Numbered from the stretch's first letter, positions 44,171 to 53,832 are shown. The stretch: DNA of 64,000 bases from Pseudoalteromonas aurantia (GCF_005886875.1 NZ_PNBY01000046.1:46855-110854); one strand, 5' to 3'. Made by a program: numbers and translations. The notes: generated by a model from the letters alone, not told the origin.

Positions 44171-44278
44171 ATGTTTTTAACTGGCGCGTTTCTGATTTCT
44201 CCGACAATTATGATGATTGCGGTTGTATTGGTTGTTCTATGTGAAGCAAAAAGTACTCTGCTAAGGAGCGCAAAATGA
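44171..44278 (+). CDS. 35-residue single-TM mini-protein
   Basis: A short ORF whose product has one strongly hydrophobic helix (LISPTIMMIAVVLVVLC) and a basic C-terminal tail (KSTLLRSAK). AAGAG lies about 7 nt upstream of its ATG. Its TGA overlaps the ATG of the membrane-fusion protein (ATGA), which indicates translational coupling and that the ORF is read. It may be a small subunit or regulator of the efflux pump, or a leader ORF. No homologue recognised. Confidence 0.5.
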   Translation: MFLTGAFLISPTIMMIAVVLVVLCEAKSTLLRSAK

Positions 44279-45534
44279 TTAGAGATACAAGCGGACAAGA
44301 TCAGCAAGTGACAGTAAATAAGCGAACTAATATCAAAGGCCTGCTGGGCGCGGCGTTGTTTTTAGGCGTTGCAGTGTCAGCCAATGCCTTAATAAATACA
44401 GGTAGTCCACAATTTTCTTTATCTAAAAGCAGTCTTAATATTGCAACGGTGACGTCAGGGAACTTTGTAAGAGACGTTGCTGCGACCGGATTTATTGTGG
44501 CGGCAAATGCACCGCAAGCGTATAGCCCAGAGCAAGGCTTTGTAACTCTAAAGGTACAAGCGGGCGACAGCGTTACCTTAGGTCAAACTATTGCTTTGGT
44601 AGATAGCCCAGAATTAGAAAATGTATTAAAACAACAGCAATCAGAGTTAGCTCGTTTACACGGTGAGCTATCTCGTAGAGAGCTTGAAGCGAGAAGGGAT
44701 ACTCTAACGTTAAACAACACGTTAGATTTAGCAAAAGTTGAACTTACTGCTGCACAGCGTGAAAATCGACGTGCGCAATTATCAATTAAGCAAAGTCTTA
44801 TTAGTCAAATTGATTTAGAACAGGCACAAGATGATTTAGCAAGGGCCGAATTGACCTATAAGCATGCTGTTCAAGAAGCGGAAATAGCAAAAGATACACT
44901 GGCGTTTGAATTAAAATCGGCAAAAAGTACTGTTACTCAGCAGCAACTGGCAGTGGATGAGCTATTGCGTAAAGTCAATAACCTAGTAGTAAAAGCCAGT
45001 GTTGCGGGCATCGTGGGTAATTTATTGGTGCAACCCAAATCGGCGGTGACAAAGAATCAAGCATTAATGACCTTAGTTGATTTAAGTGCCTTTGAAGCGC
45101 AATTGCAGGTGCCTGAAAGTTATGCCAATGAGTTGGGGTTAGGGATGGATGTGGCATTAAAAATTGGTGACCAGAATGTGATGGGCAAGTTGTCTGCTAT
45201 TTCTCCAGAGGTAAATAACCGTGAAGTAACAACCCGGGTTCGTTTTTCTCAAGAGGATGTTAAGAGCATTCGTCAAAATCAGCGTTTGTCCGCGCGGGTC
45301 CTATTAGAAAATAAAGAGGATGTGTTAATGCTTCGCCGAGGGGCGTTTTTAGACTCAGGTGGCCATGTCGCTTATAAAGTGGAAGGTGATATTGCGACGC
45401 GTATTAACGTTAACACCGGGGCAACCAGTATTCGTAGTGTCGAAATATTGGATGGCTTACGGATCGGGGATGAAGTAATTGTGTCGAATTATGAGCAGTT
45501 TGAAAAAGCCAATACGGTGCTATTACGTCAATAA
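44275..45534 (+). CDS. Membrane fusion protein of an ABC efflux system (MacA/HlyD-like)
   Basis: A 419-residue adaptor with an N-terminal membrane anchor (GLLGAALFLGVAVSANALI), a lipoyl half at about 85-110 (FVTLKVQAGDSVTLGQTIA), a long coiled-coil hairpin (about 120-230, with EQAQDDLARAELTYKHA), the second lipoyl half (VKASVAGIVGNLLVQPKSAV) and beta-barrel domains. It would link the ABC transporter encoded downstream to an outer-membrane channel encoded elsewhere. GGAG lies about 9 nt upstream of the ATG. The order MFP, ATPase, two permeases, regulator, kinase is typical of self-regulated peptide or drug export loci. Confidence 0.88.
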   Translation: MIRDTSGQDQQVTVNKRTNIKGLLGAALFLGVAVSANALINTGSPQFSLSKSSLNIATVTSGNFVRDVAATGFIVAANAPQAYSPEQGFVTLKVQAGDSVTLGQTIALVDSPELENVLKQQQSELARLHGELSRRELEARRDTLTLNNTLDLAKVELTAAQRENRRAQLSIKQSLISQIDLEQAQDDLARAELTYKHAVQEAEIAKDTLAFELKSAKSTVTQQQLAVDELLRKVNNLVVKASVAGIVGNLLVQPKSAVTKNQALMTLVDLSAFEAQLQVPESYANELGLGMDVALKIGDQNVMGKLSAISPEVNNREVTTRVRFSQEDVKSIRQNQRLSARVLLENKEDVLMLRRGAFLDSGGHVAYKVEGDIATRINVNTGATSIRSVEILDGLRIGDEVIVSNYEQFEKANTVLLRQ

Positions 45535-45543
45535 ATGAATTGG

Positions 45544-45559
45544 GTGTCACTTTGGACAC
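45544..45559. promoter_or_regulatory. Third TGTC-GACA palindrome between MFP and ATPase genes
   Basis: GTGTC-N6-GACAC, perfect 5-bp arms, 10 nt after the MFP stop and about 60 nt before the ATPase gene. It shares the TGTC/GACA half-sites with the two upstream palindromes, with a different spacer, and may be an internal site of the same regulator. Confidence 0.4.
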
Positions 45560-45617
45560 GATTAGAAAATAGCATACATTGAATTGCGATAAAAATAAGA
45601 ATTATGAGGAATGTTAA

Positions 45618-46322
45618 ATGTTAAATATGAATGGAATAAGCAAAGTATATCAAACTGAAATGGTACAAACCCATGCGTTACGTGATTTTAATTTACAGGT
45701 GAATGAAGGGGAGTTCATTGCGGTAACAGGCCCGTCGGGTTCAGGTAAAACCACCTTTTTGAATATAGCGGGTGTATTGGAGCCGTTTACGCAGGGTGAA
45801 TATTTACTCGATGGTGTGGATATTGGCAAACTGAATGATAATCAACGTGCTGATATCAGAAATCAAAAAATAGGGTATATTTTTCAAGGTTTTAATTTAA
45901 TTCCAGACCTAAATTTGTATGAAAATGTTGAAGTACCTCTGCGCTACAGAGGGATCAAAGCGCCAGAACGTAAACGACGTATTGAAGAAAGTTTAGAGCA
46001 AGTCGGGTTGGCAAGCCGAGCGAAGCATTTGCCACAGCAACTGTCTGGGGGCCAACAACAGCGAGTGGCCATTGCGCGCGCGTTAGCAGGTAAACCTCGC
46101 TTTTTACTGGCAGATGAACCAACTGGTAATTTAGATAGCTTAATGGCACGACAAGTTATGGAATTACTTGAGCAAATTAATCGAGATGGGGCCACGATTG
46201 TGATGGTAACTCATGACTCTGAGCTTGCACGTCGAGCACCCAGAAACATTCAAGTGGTTGATGGACAAATTGCAGACTTTTCGCTGTATCAAGGCAATCC
46301 TGCTGCTGTTGTAGGAGTGTAA
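45618..46322 (+). CDS. ABC transporter ATPase (MacB/LolD type)
   Basis: A 234-residue ATPase with Walker A (GPSGSGKTT), Q-loop (YIFQGFNLIPDLNLYENV), signature LSGGQQQR, Walker B (FLLADEPTGNLDS) and the H-loop (MVTHDSELA). GAGGA lies 7 nt upstream. It drives the two FtsX-type permeases that follow within 10 nt, as in MacB-like mechanotransmission transporters. It is related to, but clearly distinct from, TamM. Confidence 0.92.
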   Translation: MLNMNGISKVYQTEMVQTHALRDFNLQVNEGEFIAVTGPSGSGKTTFLNIAGVLEPFTQGEYLLDGVDIGKLNDNQRADIRNQKIGYIFQGFNLIPDLNLYENVEVPLRYRGIKAPERKRRIEESLEQVGLASRAKHLPQQLSGGQQQRVAIARALAGKPRFLLADEPTGNLDSLMARQVMELLEQINRDGATIVMVTHDSELARRAPRNIQVVDGQIADFSLYQGNPAAVVGV

Positions 46323-46324
46323 TT

Positions 46325-47638
46325 ATGTTGTTTCATTATATAGATTTAAGTTGGCGTAGTTTAAAGCGTACGCCAATGGTAAGTACCTTAATGATCATCG
46401 CCATTGCCATTGGCATTGGTGTGACCATGACGAGTTTATCGGTGTATCACATGATGTCGGCAGATCCTATTCCAAGTAAAAGTAGTCAATTACATCATGT
46501 TCAACTATTAGCACTTGATGAAGAGCGGACTTGGTGGACAAAAGATGATATGCCTTATCAAGTGACCTATCAAGATGCGATGAATCTATTAAGCGCGGAT
46601 TTACCGTATCGACGTACAGCCATGCTCAAAGCCGGTTTTGCTGTGCATCTTGATAATAGTGATATAAAGCCATTTATAGAGCAAGCACGAGTAGCAAGTG
46701 GTGATATATTCTCTATGTTTAATTTAGAGTTTATCTATGGCGGGGCATGGAGTTCGGACGATGAAGAAAGTGCGGCATCGGTGGTAGTTATTGCACAAAG
46801 CTTAAACGATAAACTATTTCAAGGTGAAAACTCGGTTGGTAAAACAATCAATTTAGATGATATGACAGTGCGCATAGTCGGGGTTATTAAAGATTGGCCA
46901 ACTTATGTGAAGTATTATGATCTTAATAACGGCGCATTTCGTGAACCTGAACAGGTATTTCTCCCTTTTAGTTTGGTTGCACCGAATGAAATTGAATCTT
47001 GGGGCAATAGTAATAACTGGAAAGCGCAAAGTAATCGGAACTATCAAGATTTACTTAATTCCGAGGTTTTTTGGGTACAGTACTGGGTAGAGCTTCCAAC
47101 TCACCAAGATAAAGAGGCATATGCGAGTTTCTTAATGTCGTATATGGCAGAGCAGCAAAAAATAGGGCGGTTTGCACGTAAAGAGCTGAAGTATGCATTA
47201 CGAGATGTGAATGAAATGATGGTGTATCGCGAAGTCGTAAATGAAGATAATAAAATATTAGTGGTGCTGAGTTTCATGTTTTTAGCCGTATGTTTAGCAA
47301 ATATTTTAGGGCTATTACTGGCAAAGTTTTTACGACGTGCTCCCGAAGTGGGTGTGAGGCGAGCGCTCGGCGCAAGTAAAACTCAAGTATTTATTCAGCA
47401 CTTGGTTGAAGTTGGGTTATTGGGGGTGATTGGTGGGTTACTCGGTATTTTAATTGCACAAGTAGGCTTATGGGGTATGCGTACCAGTAATAGCGCATAT
47501 ATGGCGATTGCTGATATGGATTTAACCATGCTGCTTGCCGCACCGGTTATTGCGGTAAGCGTGTGTATTTTAGCGGGGCTATATCCTGCTTGGTTAGTGT
47601 GTAGAACTACACCAGCCACCCACCTGAAAAGCCAATAA
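46325..47638 (+). CDS. FtsX/MacB-type ABC permease 1
   Basis: A 437-residue permease. TM1 is at TPMVSTLMIIAIAIGIGVTMT, a MacB-like periplasmic domain spans about 45-310, and three C-terminal TMs follow (ILVVLSFMFLAVCLANILGLL, VGLLGVIGGLLGILIAQVGL, LLAAPVIAVSVCILAGLYPAW). The conserved RAPEVGVRRALGASKTQVF segment, which couples to the ATPase, is present. Two nt after the ATPase gene. Confidence 0.88.
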   Translation: MLFHYIDLSWRSLKRTPMVSTLMIIAIAIGIGVTMTSLSVYHMMSADPIPSKSSQLHHVQLLALDEERTWWTKDDMPYQVTYQDAMNLLSADLPYRRTAMLKAGFAVHLDNSDIKPFIEQARVASGDIFSMFNLEFIYGGAWSSDDEESAASVVVIAQSLNDKLFQGENSVGKTINLDDMTVRIVGVIKDWPTYVKYYDLNNGAFREPEQVFLPFSLVAPNEIESWGNSNNWKAQSNRNYQDLLNSEVFWVQYWVELPTHQDKEAYASFLMSYMAEQQKIGRFARKELKYALRDVNEMMVYREVVNEDNKILVVLSFMFLAVCLANILGLLLAKFLRRAPEVGVRRALGASKTQVFIQHLVEVGLLGVIGGLLGILIAQVGLWGMRTSNSAYMAIADMDLTMLLAAPVIAVSVCILAGLYPAWLVCRTTPATHLKSQ

Positions 47639-47647
47639 GGAGTTCTT

Positions 47648-48853
47648 ATGTTTGAATTTAAACCTATTTTAAATGCTTTATTACGCGCGAAGTCGGGTGC
47701 CATTTTACTCTTACTGCAAATTGCGATTACGACTGCCATCGTGAGCAATGCGGCGTTTATTATTAAAGACCGTATTGCATATTTAGAACAAGAAACCGGC
47801 CTACCAGAACAAGACCTTTTTCAAGCTGAAATGATGATGTATGGGGGGGATATTGACCTAGATAAACAGATTGAAAGAGATGAAGCATTATTGAGGAATA
47901 TACCTGGTGTTATTGATGCGGTGCATATAAATGCGGTGCCACTGTCAGGCGGTGGCTCTGGAGGCTCTTACACTTTATTGCCGCAAGACCAAGTATCACA
48001 GTCTGTTAGTGCCGCTTACTTTTTAGCTGACAACCATGTGTTGAATACCTTAGGCGTAGAGCTTGTCGCTGGGCGAAATTTTGAAGAATCAGAGGTCATT
48101 GTATCTAATGATGGTGCTGCAATTGCGAAAGTGGCTTTGATCACACAAGCCATGCATGATGAATTTTTCCCTGAGGGGAACGGGCTTGGGCAAACAATCT
48201 ACCGTGAGAATGACCCTGTGAAAATTATAGGGATTATAAAGCTGATGAAAGGACCTTGGTTAAATGACAAGCGTAAAGATCGCTCTTTAATATTTCCGCA
48301 TGTTCGACCACGTACCTTTCAAAAGTTTATAATAAGGACTAAGCCCAATGAAAGAGCCACAATCATGCGTAAAATCGAAGATGTATTGTTAGCAGAATAC
48401 CCGCATAGGGTAGTTAACTCGGTAAGAGGGTTAGACGAACTAAAAGCAAAGTATGTTGCGGAAGACACCCTGATGGTGCGTATGTTAATGGTACTTATCG
48501 TTATTTTGGTTATGATCACGGCGCTCGGTATTTTTGGTTTGACCTTGTTCAATATCAACAAACGTCTAAAACAAATTGGAACACGAAGAGCGCTTGGAGC
48601 CAGAAAATCTGCGATTATACGCTATTTTTTAGTGGAAAATGCACTGATATGCTCGGTTGGAGTGGTTGTTGGGAGCTTGGGGGCGATATGGATGGGCAAT
48701 AAACTGATGGCATTATATTCAGTGCCTGCGTTGTCTGCTTCATACATAGTGATAACGAGCTTATTGGTTATTGTAATGAGTTTACTTGCAGTAGTTGGCC
48801 CAGCCAAACGGGCAGCTGATATATCTCCAAGTATCGCGACTAGAAGTATATAA
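47648..48853 (+). CDS. FtsX/MacB-type ABC permease 2
   Basis: A 401-residue permease with the same layout as its neighbour: TM1 (GAILLLLQIAITTAIVSNAAF), periplasmic domain (about 35-275), and three C-terminal TMs (MLMVLIVILVMITALGIFGLTL, ENALICSVGVVVGSLGAIWMG, VITSLLVIVMSLLAVVGPA), plus the coupling segment LKQIGTRRALGARKSAI. AAGGAG precedes its ATG by 5 nt. Together with permease 1 it makes a heterodimer. Confidence 0.88.
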   Translation: MFEFKPILNALLRAKSGAILLLLQIAITTAIVSNAAFIIKDRIAYLEQETGLPEQDLFQAEMMMYGGDIDLDKQIERDEALLRNIPGVIDAVHINAVPLSGGGSGGSYTLLPQDQVSQSVSAAYFLADNHVLNTLGVELVAGRNFEESEVIVSNDGAAIAKVALITQAMHDEFFPEGNGLGQTIYRENDPVKIIGIIKLMKGPWLNDKRKDRSLIFPHVRPRTFQKFIIRTKPNERATIMRKIEDVLLAEYPHRVVNSVRGLDELKAKYVAEDTLMVRMLMVLIVILVMITALGIFGLTLFNINKRLKQIGTRRALGARKSAIIRYFLVENALICSVGVVVGSLGAIWMGNKLMALYSVPALSASYIVITSLLVIVMSLLAVVGPAKRAADISPSIATRSI

Positions 48854-48934
48854 TTATCCCTTAATTTTATATGTTTAGCCATTAATTACAAAATGTTACA
48901 CTGCGTAAGTGGTGTAACATATAAGAAGAATAAG

Positions 48935-50275
48935 ATGGATAAAATACTGATTGTGGACGATAACCAAGCGGTGCTTGATGCGCTATCGTTATTACTTGAA
49001 ATTCACGGGTATGAGGTGGTCACAGCACTTTCTCCGTTTGATGCAGAGCAAATTGTACGTTATCAAAAAGTTGCACTCGTTATGCAAGACATGAATTTTA
49101 CCGCCGACACCACATCTGGCGAAGAAGGGGTGGCACTTTTTACCGCGTTAAGGGCGTTAACCCCAACCCTGCCGATCATTTTAATGACCGCATGGACAGA
49201 ATTAGAAACCGCGATAGAACTCGTTAAATTGGGTGCCGCAGATTATATTGCGAAACCTTGGGATGACACCAAACTACTGACCAGTATTACCAACCTTGTG
49301 GCACTGGGTAAAGCCAATGCACAAAATCAAACTCATCAAAGGCAGCAACAAGAACGTATGCAGCCCAAGCAACATGCAAACTTGGTGGGGCTGGTGTATG
49401 CGAGCACAGCGATGGAGCGAGTTGTCGACATGTCGTTGCAGTTGGCAAAATCGGATGTGTCGGTGTTGATCACGGGCCCCAACGGGAGCGGAAAAGAGCG
49501 TATAGCTGAGATTATTCAAGCTAATTCAGCAGTCTGCGATGCGCCGTTTATTAAAGTGAATGCCGGTGCCTTACCCCAAGAGCTGATCGAGGCTGAATTA
49601 TTTGGCGCTGAAGCGGGGGCTTATACTGGTGCCAATAAAAAACGCATAGGTCGATTTGAAGCGGCTGATGGCGGTACTTTATTTTTAGATGAAATTGGTA
49701 ATTTGCCGTTATCGGGGCAAATGAAATTGCTCAGAGTTTTGCAAACGGGGGAGTTTGAACGCTTAGGCTCAACACACACTCAGAAAGTCTCGGTACGGGT
49801 GATATCGGCAACTAACGCAAACCTACAACACGATATTCAAGCTGGACGTTTTAGAGAGGATTTGTATTACCGTTTAAATGTTATTGAGCTTAACTTGCCG
49901 CCTTTGCAAGCAAGACAAGATGATATTATTCCGCTTATTCGTCATTTTTTACCTGATCGTGAGCTTAGTTATGTTGCAGAGCAAGCACTCACGGCACATA
50001 GTTGGCCTGGTAACGTCAGGGAGCTTGAAAATGCTTGTAAACGTGTGAGTGTGCTTAAGCCTTCTGGCGTGTTAGAAATACAAGATTTTGGGCTCGTTGA
50101 GCAGGCGACTAACATAGCCAGCCAAACAACGGCAAACAAAATTGAGCCGAGCAAACAAGATATTGAAGCTGCGATGCATTTACATCAAGGGGTTATTGCC
50201 AAAGTGGCACGGCAATTTGGTTTAACCCGGCAAGCGCTATATCGGCGTTTACAAAAGTTTGAGATTGATTACTGA
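48935..50275 (+). CDS. Sigma-54-dependent response regulator (NtrC family)
   Basis: A 446-residue activator. I start at 48935 (MDKILIVDDN, AAGAAG upstream) rather than 14 codons earlier. The receiver domain has Asp8, Asp9 and the phosphoacceptor Asp52 (VMQDMNF). The AAA+ domain has Walker A GPNGSGKE, the sigma-54 contact loop GAYTGA, the common Tyr variant of GAFTGA, and Walker B GGTLFLDEIGN. A Fis-type helix-turn-helix ends the protein (VARQFGLTRQALYRRL). It probably activates the efflux operon upstream through the TGTC/GACA palindromes. Its stop overlaps the kinase ATG (TGATG). Confidence 0.92.
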   Translation: MDKILIVDDNQAVLDALSLLLEIHGYEVVTALSPFDAEQIVRYQKVALVMQDMNFTADTTSGEEGVALFTALRALTPTLPIILMTAWTELETAIELVKLGAADYIAKPWDDTKLLTSITNLVALGKANAQNQTHQRQQQERMQPKQHANLVGLVYASTAMERVVDMSLQLAKSDVSVLITGPNGSGKERIAEIIQANSAVCDAPFIKVNAGALPQELIEAELFGAEAGAYTGANKKRIGRFEAADGGTLFLDEIGNLPLSGQMKLLRVLQTGEFERLGSTHTQKVSVRVISATNANLQHDIQAGRFREDLYYRLNVIELNLPPLQARQDDIIPLIRHFLPDRELSYVAEQALTAHSWPGNVRELENACKRVSVLKPSGVLEIQDFGLVEQATNIASQTTANKIEPSKQDIEAAMHLHQGVIAKVARQFGLTRQALYRRLQKFEIDY

Positions 50276-51612
50276 TGCACTGGCTTTCACGATGTAAGGG
50301 AATGACATTAAAAGGGCGCTTTATTGGTGCGGCAAGTTGTGCCGTATTGTGTGTAATTGTGCCTTTTTTAGTGTGGCAATTAGCCTCTTGGCAAATAATA
50401 GTCACAGTGAGTATTGTTGCATTGCTATTTACTAACATGCTTTGTCGCTGTTTTTTTTCGGCGTTAATGAAGCCTGTTTTTGCGCTGGAAGTGGGGCTGC
50501 TTAATTTTAAAGATGGTGAATTTTCTCATACCTTAGCGTATTCAGGTGAGGATGAACTGGGCCGCTTATGTACTTTATATAATGAAACCGCACAGCAATT
50601 ACGCCAAGAAAAACAGTGGATATACCAACGTGAGTTGATGTTAGATAAAGTCTTGCAAAGCTCGCCTCAAGCGCTTCTTTTGGTTGATAGCAATGATATT
50701 GTGGTATTCAGTAATTACAGTGCCAGAGCGCTGTGTAATAGTAATACGCCACTTGAAGGTATGCGGGTTGATGCACTTATGCAAGATTCAGCACCGGACT
50801 TTTTTAAAGCACTGCGTACTGGGCGAGATGGCTTGTTTAGTCTCAACATAGACAAGGATGAAACCCAAACATGGCATTTAGCCACTGGGCAGTTTTTATT
50901 GAACAACCAAAGCCATAAGTTGTATTTGTTCAAACAATTAACACGAGAGTTGAGTCGCCAAGAAGTGGCCGTATGGAAAAAAGTGATCCGGATCATCAGC
51001 CACGAATTGAATAATTCCTTAGGCCCTATGTCATCAATGTTACACAGTGCAAAACTGTTAACTAATCACATTGATGATAACCGCCTTGAACGGGTTTACT
51101 CCACTATTGAAGAGCGAATCCACCACTTAAGCGAGTTTGTGCAAGGGTACGGTAAGTTTGCCAAATTGCCACAGCCCAAATATAGCCAAATTGATTGGGG
51201 ATCCTTACTTGATGGCTTACAGCAGCAATGGCAGTTTAATTTGCCAGCTGTACTACCTGAGCAGCCATTTTTTGCTGATCAAGTGCAATTAGAACAGCTG
51301 TTTATCAACTTATTAAAAAATGCCCATGAATCTGGGAGTGAATCAGAAGCCGTTAACGTAAATATTATGCAAAGTGAGCAAGGCGCAACGTTTACGGTAC
51401 AAGATAATGGCAAAGGCATGAGTGAAACCGTGATGGCCAATGCCTTGATCCCATTTTATTCTACCAAATCGACAGGAAGTGGGTTAGGGCTCGCGCTTTG
51501 TCGTGAAATTGTTGAAGCGCACAACGGGCAGCTCAGTTTGCATAATCACGATGAAGGCGGGGTGATCGTAAAAATATTCATACCGGTATTTATACCGAAC
51601 GAGACAGCTTAG
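50275..51612 (+). CDS. Sensor histidine kinase (NtrY-like)
   Basis: A 445-residue kinase with two TMs near the N terminus (about residues 15-65, with almost no periplasmic loop), a HAMP-like stretch, a PAS-like domain (about 115-210), the H-box with His243 (ISHELNNSLGPM), and an ATPase domain with N-box (LINLLKNAHESG), G1 (DNGKGMSE) and G2 (GSGLGLALCREIV). The very short periplasmic part suggests it senses a signal inside the membrane, fitting a lipophilic export substrate. Cognate partner of the preceding regulator. Confidence 0.9.
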   Translation: MHWLSRCKGMTLKGRFIGAASCAVLCVIVPFLVWQLASWQIIVTVSIVALLFTNMLCRCFFSALMKPVFALEVGLLNFKDGEFSHTLAYSGEDELGRLCTLYNETAQQLRQEKQWIYQRELMLDKVLQSSPQALLLVDSNDIVVFSNYSARALCNSNTPLEGMRVDALMQDSAPDFFKALRTGRDGLFSLNIDKDETQTWHLATGQFLLNNQSHKLYLFKQLTRELSRQEVAVWKKVIRIISHELNNSLGPMSSMLHSAKLLTNHIDDNRLERVYSTIEERIHHLSEFVQGYGKFAKLPQPKYSQIDWGSLLDGLQQQWQFNLPAVLPEQPFFADQVQLEQLFINLLKNAHESGSESEAVNVNIMQSEQGATFTVQDNGKGMSETVMANALIPFYSTKSTGSGLGLALCREIVEAHNGQLSLHNHDEGGVIVKIFIPVFIPNETA

Positions 51613-51633
51613 TGGTGATGATATCACTAAGCT
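51606..51633. terminator. Hairpin between convergent kinase and oxygenase genes
   Basis: AGCTTAGTG (51606-51614) pairs perfectly with CACTAAGCT (51625-51633). It overlaps the kinase stop codon and lies 12 nt from the stop of the convergent gene. There is no U-tract; a bidirectional stop is plausible. Confidence 0.45.
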
Positions 51634-51645
51634 ATATGGCTGTGT

Positions 51646-52284
51646 TTATCTAGGTGGGTCAACTTGCCCATTGACAGAGCTGTTCACCCTAAACCAACCC
51701 GCAATGGAATAACGAGGCTGTGTTGCAGGGAGGACCTCATGTGGAAATTCATCACTTAAAAAGGTAACTAATGTACCAAAGTGGGGCGTTACCTTTTGTG
51801 TAAGTAGCTCATGATCATGTGTGTCATACAGCGCAAGTTCGCCGCCATATTCGCTTTGCCAATCTTGATTTAAATATAACACGGTTGAGAGGACACGATT
51901 GGTATTGCCTTTAAAGGCATCTACGTGTTTTTTGTAAAATGCACCAGGTTCGTAATGCGCAAAATGGCATTCATAGCTAAACAAGCCCATAAACAGCTGA
52001 CTATTTAAATGGTTTTTTAGCCCATCCATATAGCTTAAAAAGGTCTCTTCAAGCGGGTCACTGCTATCAAGCCAGTGAATTTTGTCTCGTCGGATCTCAC
52101 TATTTTGAGTGTGTTCGGTTTGCCTACCAATGCCCGCGGTTGCAAAATCACCGTCTGAAAACAACGCTAAACGTTGGGTTAACGCCTGTAATGCAGGTGC
52201 GTTTTTATCAATGGCTTGAATACTCAAACCAGACACGCGCAAGTCGTGGGCGATACGATCAAATAACTCATCAGTTGATTGCAA
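51646..52284 (-). CDS. 2-oxoglutarate/Fe(II) oxygenase, prolyl-4-hydroxylase-like
   Basis: A 212-residue protein with the metal triad His120-x-Asp122 (YKKHVDAFKG) and His182 (SDEFPHEVLP), and Arg191 (RYSIAGWFR) placed to bind 2-oxoglutarate. VLSTVLYLNQDW and YGGELALYD are typical of the bacterial P4Hc family. Substrate unknown: it could hydroxylate a protein residue or a small molecule. It is convergent with the kinase and monocistronic, at the border of the accessory island. Confidence 0.86.
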   Translation of the reverse strand: MQSTDELFDRIAHDLRVSGLSIQAIDKNAPALQALTQRLALFSDGDFATAGIGRQTEHTQNSEIRRDKIHWLDSSDPLEETFLSYMDGLKNHLNSQLFMGLFSYECHFAHYEPGAFYKKHVDAFKGNTNRVLSTVLYLNQDWQSEYGGELALYDTHDHELLTQKVTPHFGTLVTFLSDEFPHEVLPATQPRYSIAGWFRVNSSVNGQVDPPR

Positions 52285-52399
52285 GAGGATCTCGAACTGT
52301 GCAATAAATTATGTAGGCTTTTTACCACATACCAGCGTTTTAGGCGACTTGAAAATGCATAGATCAGCTAAATCACACCTTTATAGTGAGTTCAATCCA

Positions 52400-52955
52400 T
52401 GAACTGGTCTCATATCATTGATATACGGCCTCGGGCTATTTGCTTGAGTATGACTATGACTATTCTGATTTAGCAGTTGAAACCTGTTTAACCTTAATAG
52501 CTGTATTTCATTTGCGACTCAGAACCTTAGAAGGGTTTGTAAATTTCTTGCTCACAATGATGGACACTTCGTTACAATCTCCGGTTATAGCTGTTTATGC
52601 AAACGCAAACGCAGCAAAACACTTGATGTGCGCTATTTAAAGAGGGAAAGCAAAGGCTCATAGATATCGTGGTCGATAGCACTGGCCTTAAAATGCACGG
52701 TTATGGTGAGGGCATGCGATAAAGTACCGTGCAAATAAGTTGCGAACTTGGCGCAAATTGCGCTTGGCAGTTGATGTGACCATCCATGACGTTGTAAGTG
52801 CAGAGTTGTCGATTTAATCAGACCATTGTGCAGAAATAGTGACAGAGCCACAAGTGTGACGGTGCGTATGATTGGCGCAGTGACGACAAACTGGACGCAG
52901 AAAAAAGAGAAATGAATAAGTTACGCGGTGCCAAAAATATCGTCATGTTTAAGCG
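52400..52955 (+). pseudogene. IS5-type transposase remnant (copy 1)
   Basis: Three reading frames contain recognisable pieces of an IS5-family DDE transposase. The first, from 52440, gives ETCLTLIAVFHLRLRTLEGF and LLTMMDTSLQS. Next come IVVDSTGLKMHGYGEG at about 52663-52717, with the first catalytic Asp, and a later DGAYDW at about 52860. Stops and shifts separate them. The first piece is nearly identical to the minus-strand remnant at 59846-60131. No intact ends were identified. The adjoining DNA from 52285 and up to 53137 shows no gene. Confidence 0.75.
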
Positions 52956-53137
52956 ATAAGATAGCAGTGTATGTGTTGTTTGGGTGTGCCGCATGATTAT
53001 GTTTCTTGTATAATGAATTGATTTATATTAATTTATTGGACTGGCTAAGGTGTGTTGTTTGTTTTATCATCACCTAATAAGAAAACAGGCTTTCTAACAC
53101 TAATTTTCTAATTATACGTAGGAGTGTCATTTTAGTT

Positions 53138-53512
53138 ATGCAGACGGTTAAAAAAGAAAAGGGACCTAGAGTCGATTCAGTTTCTGAAAACAAAGTTAAG
53201 AATGAGTCTCTCACAACTGAGTTGCACTTTGAGCTATTAAAGCAATACACTTGGCTTGCTTCTGCCGTTATTGGTGCCATTGTTATCCTAATTCAATTAA
53301 ATGCGGTTGAATTAGGGAAGGATATTTATATTTCCCTCGGTTTTTTAGGTCTTTCAATTTTTTTCTCTCTTGTAGGCCAAGATTATATAGTAGATTCATT
53401 GCTCAAAGGAAAAGATATATATGCTGTATCTAAAATATTAAAATTGATTAGAATTACTTCCATGCTTTTCTTGGCACTGGGCGCGGGCTATATTTTACCT
53501 GGGATGCTTTAA
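53138..53512 (+). CDS. Small membrane protein of unknown function
   Basis: A 124-residue protein with a charged N-terminal 30 residues and three hydrophobic segments (LASAVIGAIVILIQL, ISLGFLGLSIFFSLV, SMLFLALGAGYILPG). AGGAG lies 13 nt upstream of the ATG, farther than ideal. No motif recognised. It lies between IS remnants on a low-GC stretch and may be island cargo. Confidence 0.55.
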   Translation: MQTVKKEKGPRVDSVSENKVKNESLTTELHFELLKQYTWLASAVIGAIVILIQLNAVELGKDIYISLGFLGLSIFFSLVGQDYIVDSLLKGKDIYAVSKILKLIRITSMLFLALGAGYILPGML

Positions 53513-53832
53513 GTGATTAATAGACTAGAGTCGTATTTAAATAAAAGGTTGAGCACAGCAGTTCAGGTACAGTACATTCGTTGGTAACGATACTCAGTAT
53601 GGGTAAATTTGATGTATGTGAAGCAGCGATAGTAGTGTAATAAATTCAGCCTTATTACATTGTCGCTCGGGCTAAAAAGTCAGTTATTAAAATATTGATG
53701 TTTGAGTTGGCTGAACAATTGCGTACTTATCCAATTAATATTCGATGTACTATTAGGTTCATTGCAGCGCGCAAAAAATTAGAATTTACCATTGGGCGTA
53801 ATTCTTGATACTGTATTCTGAATACTGCGTTT

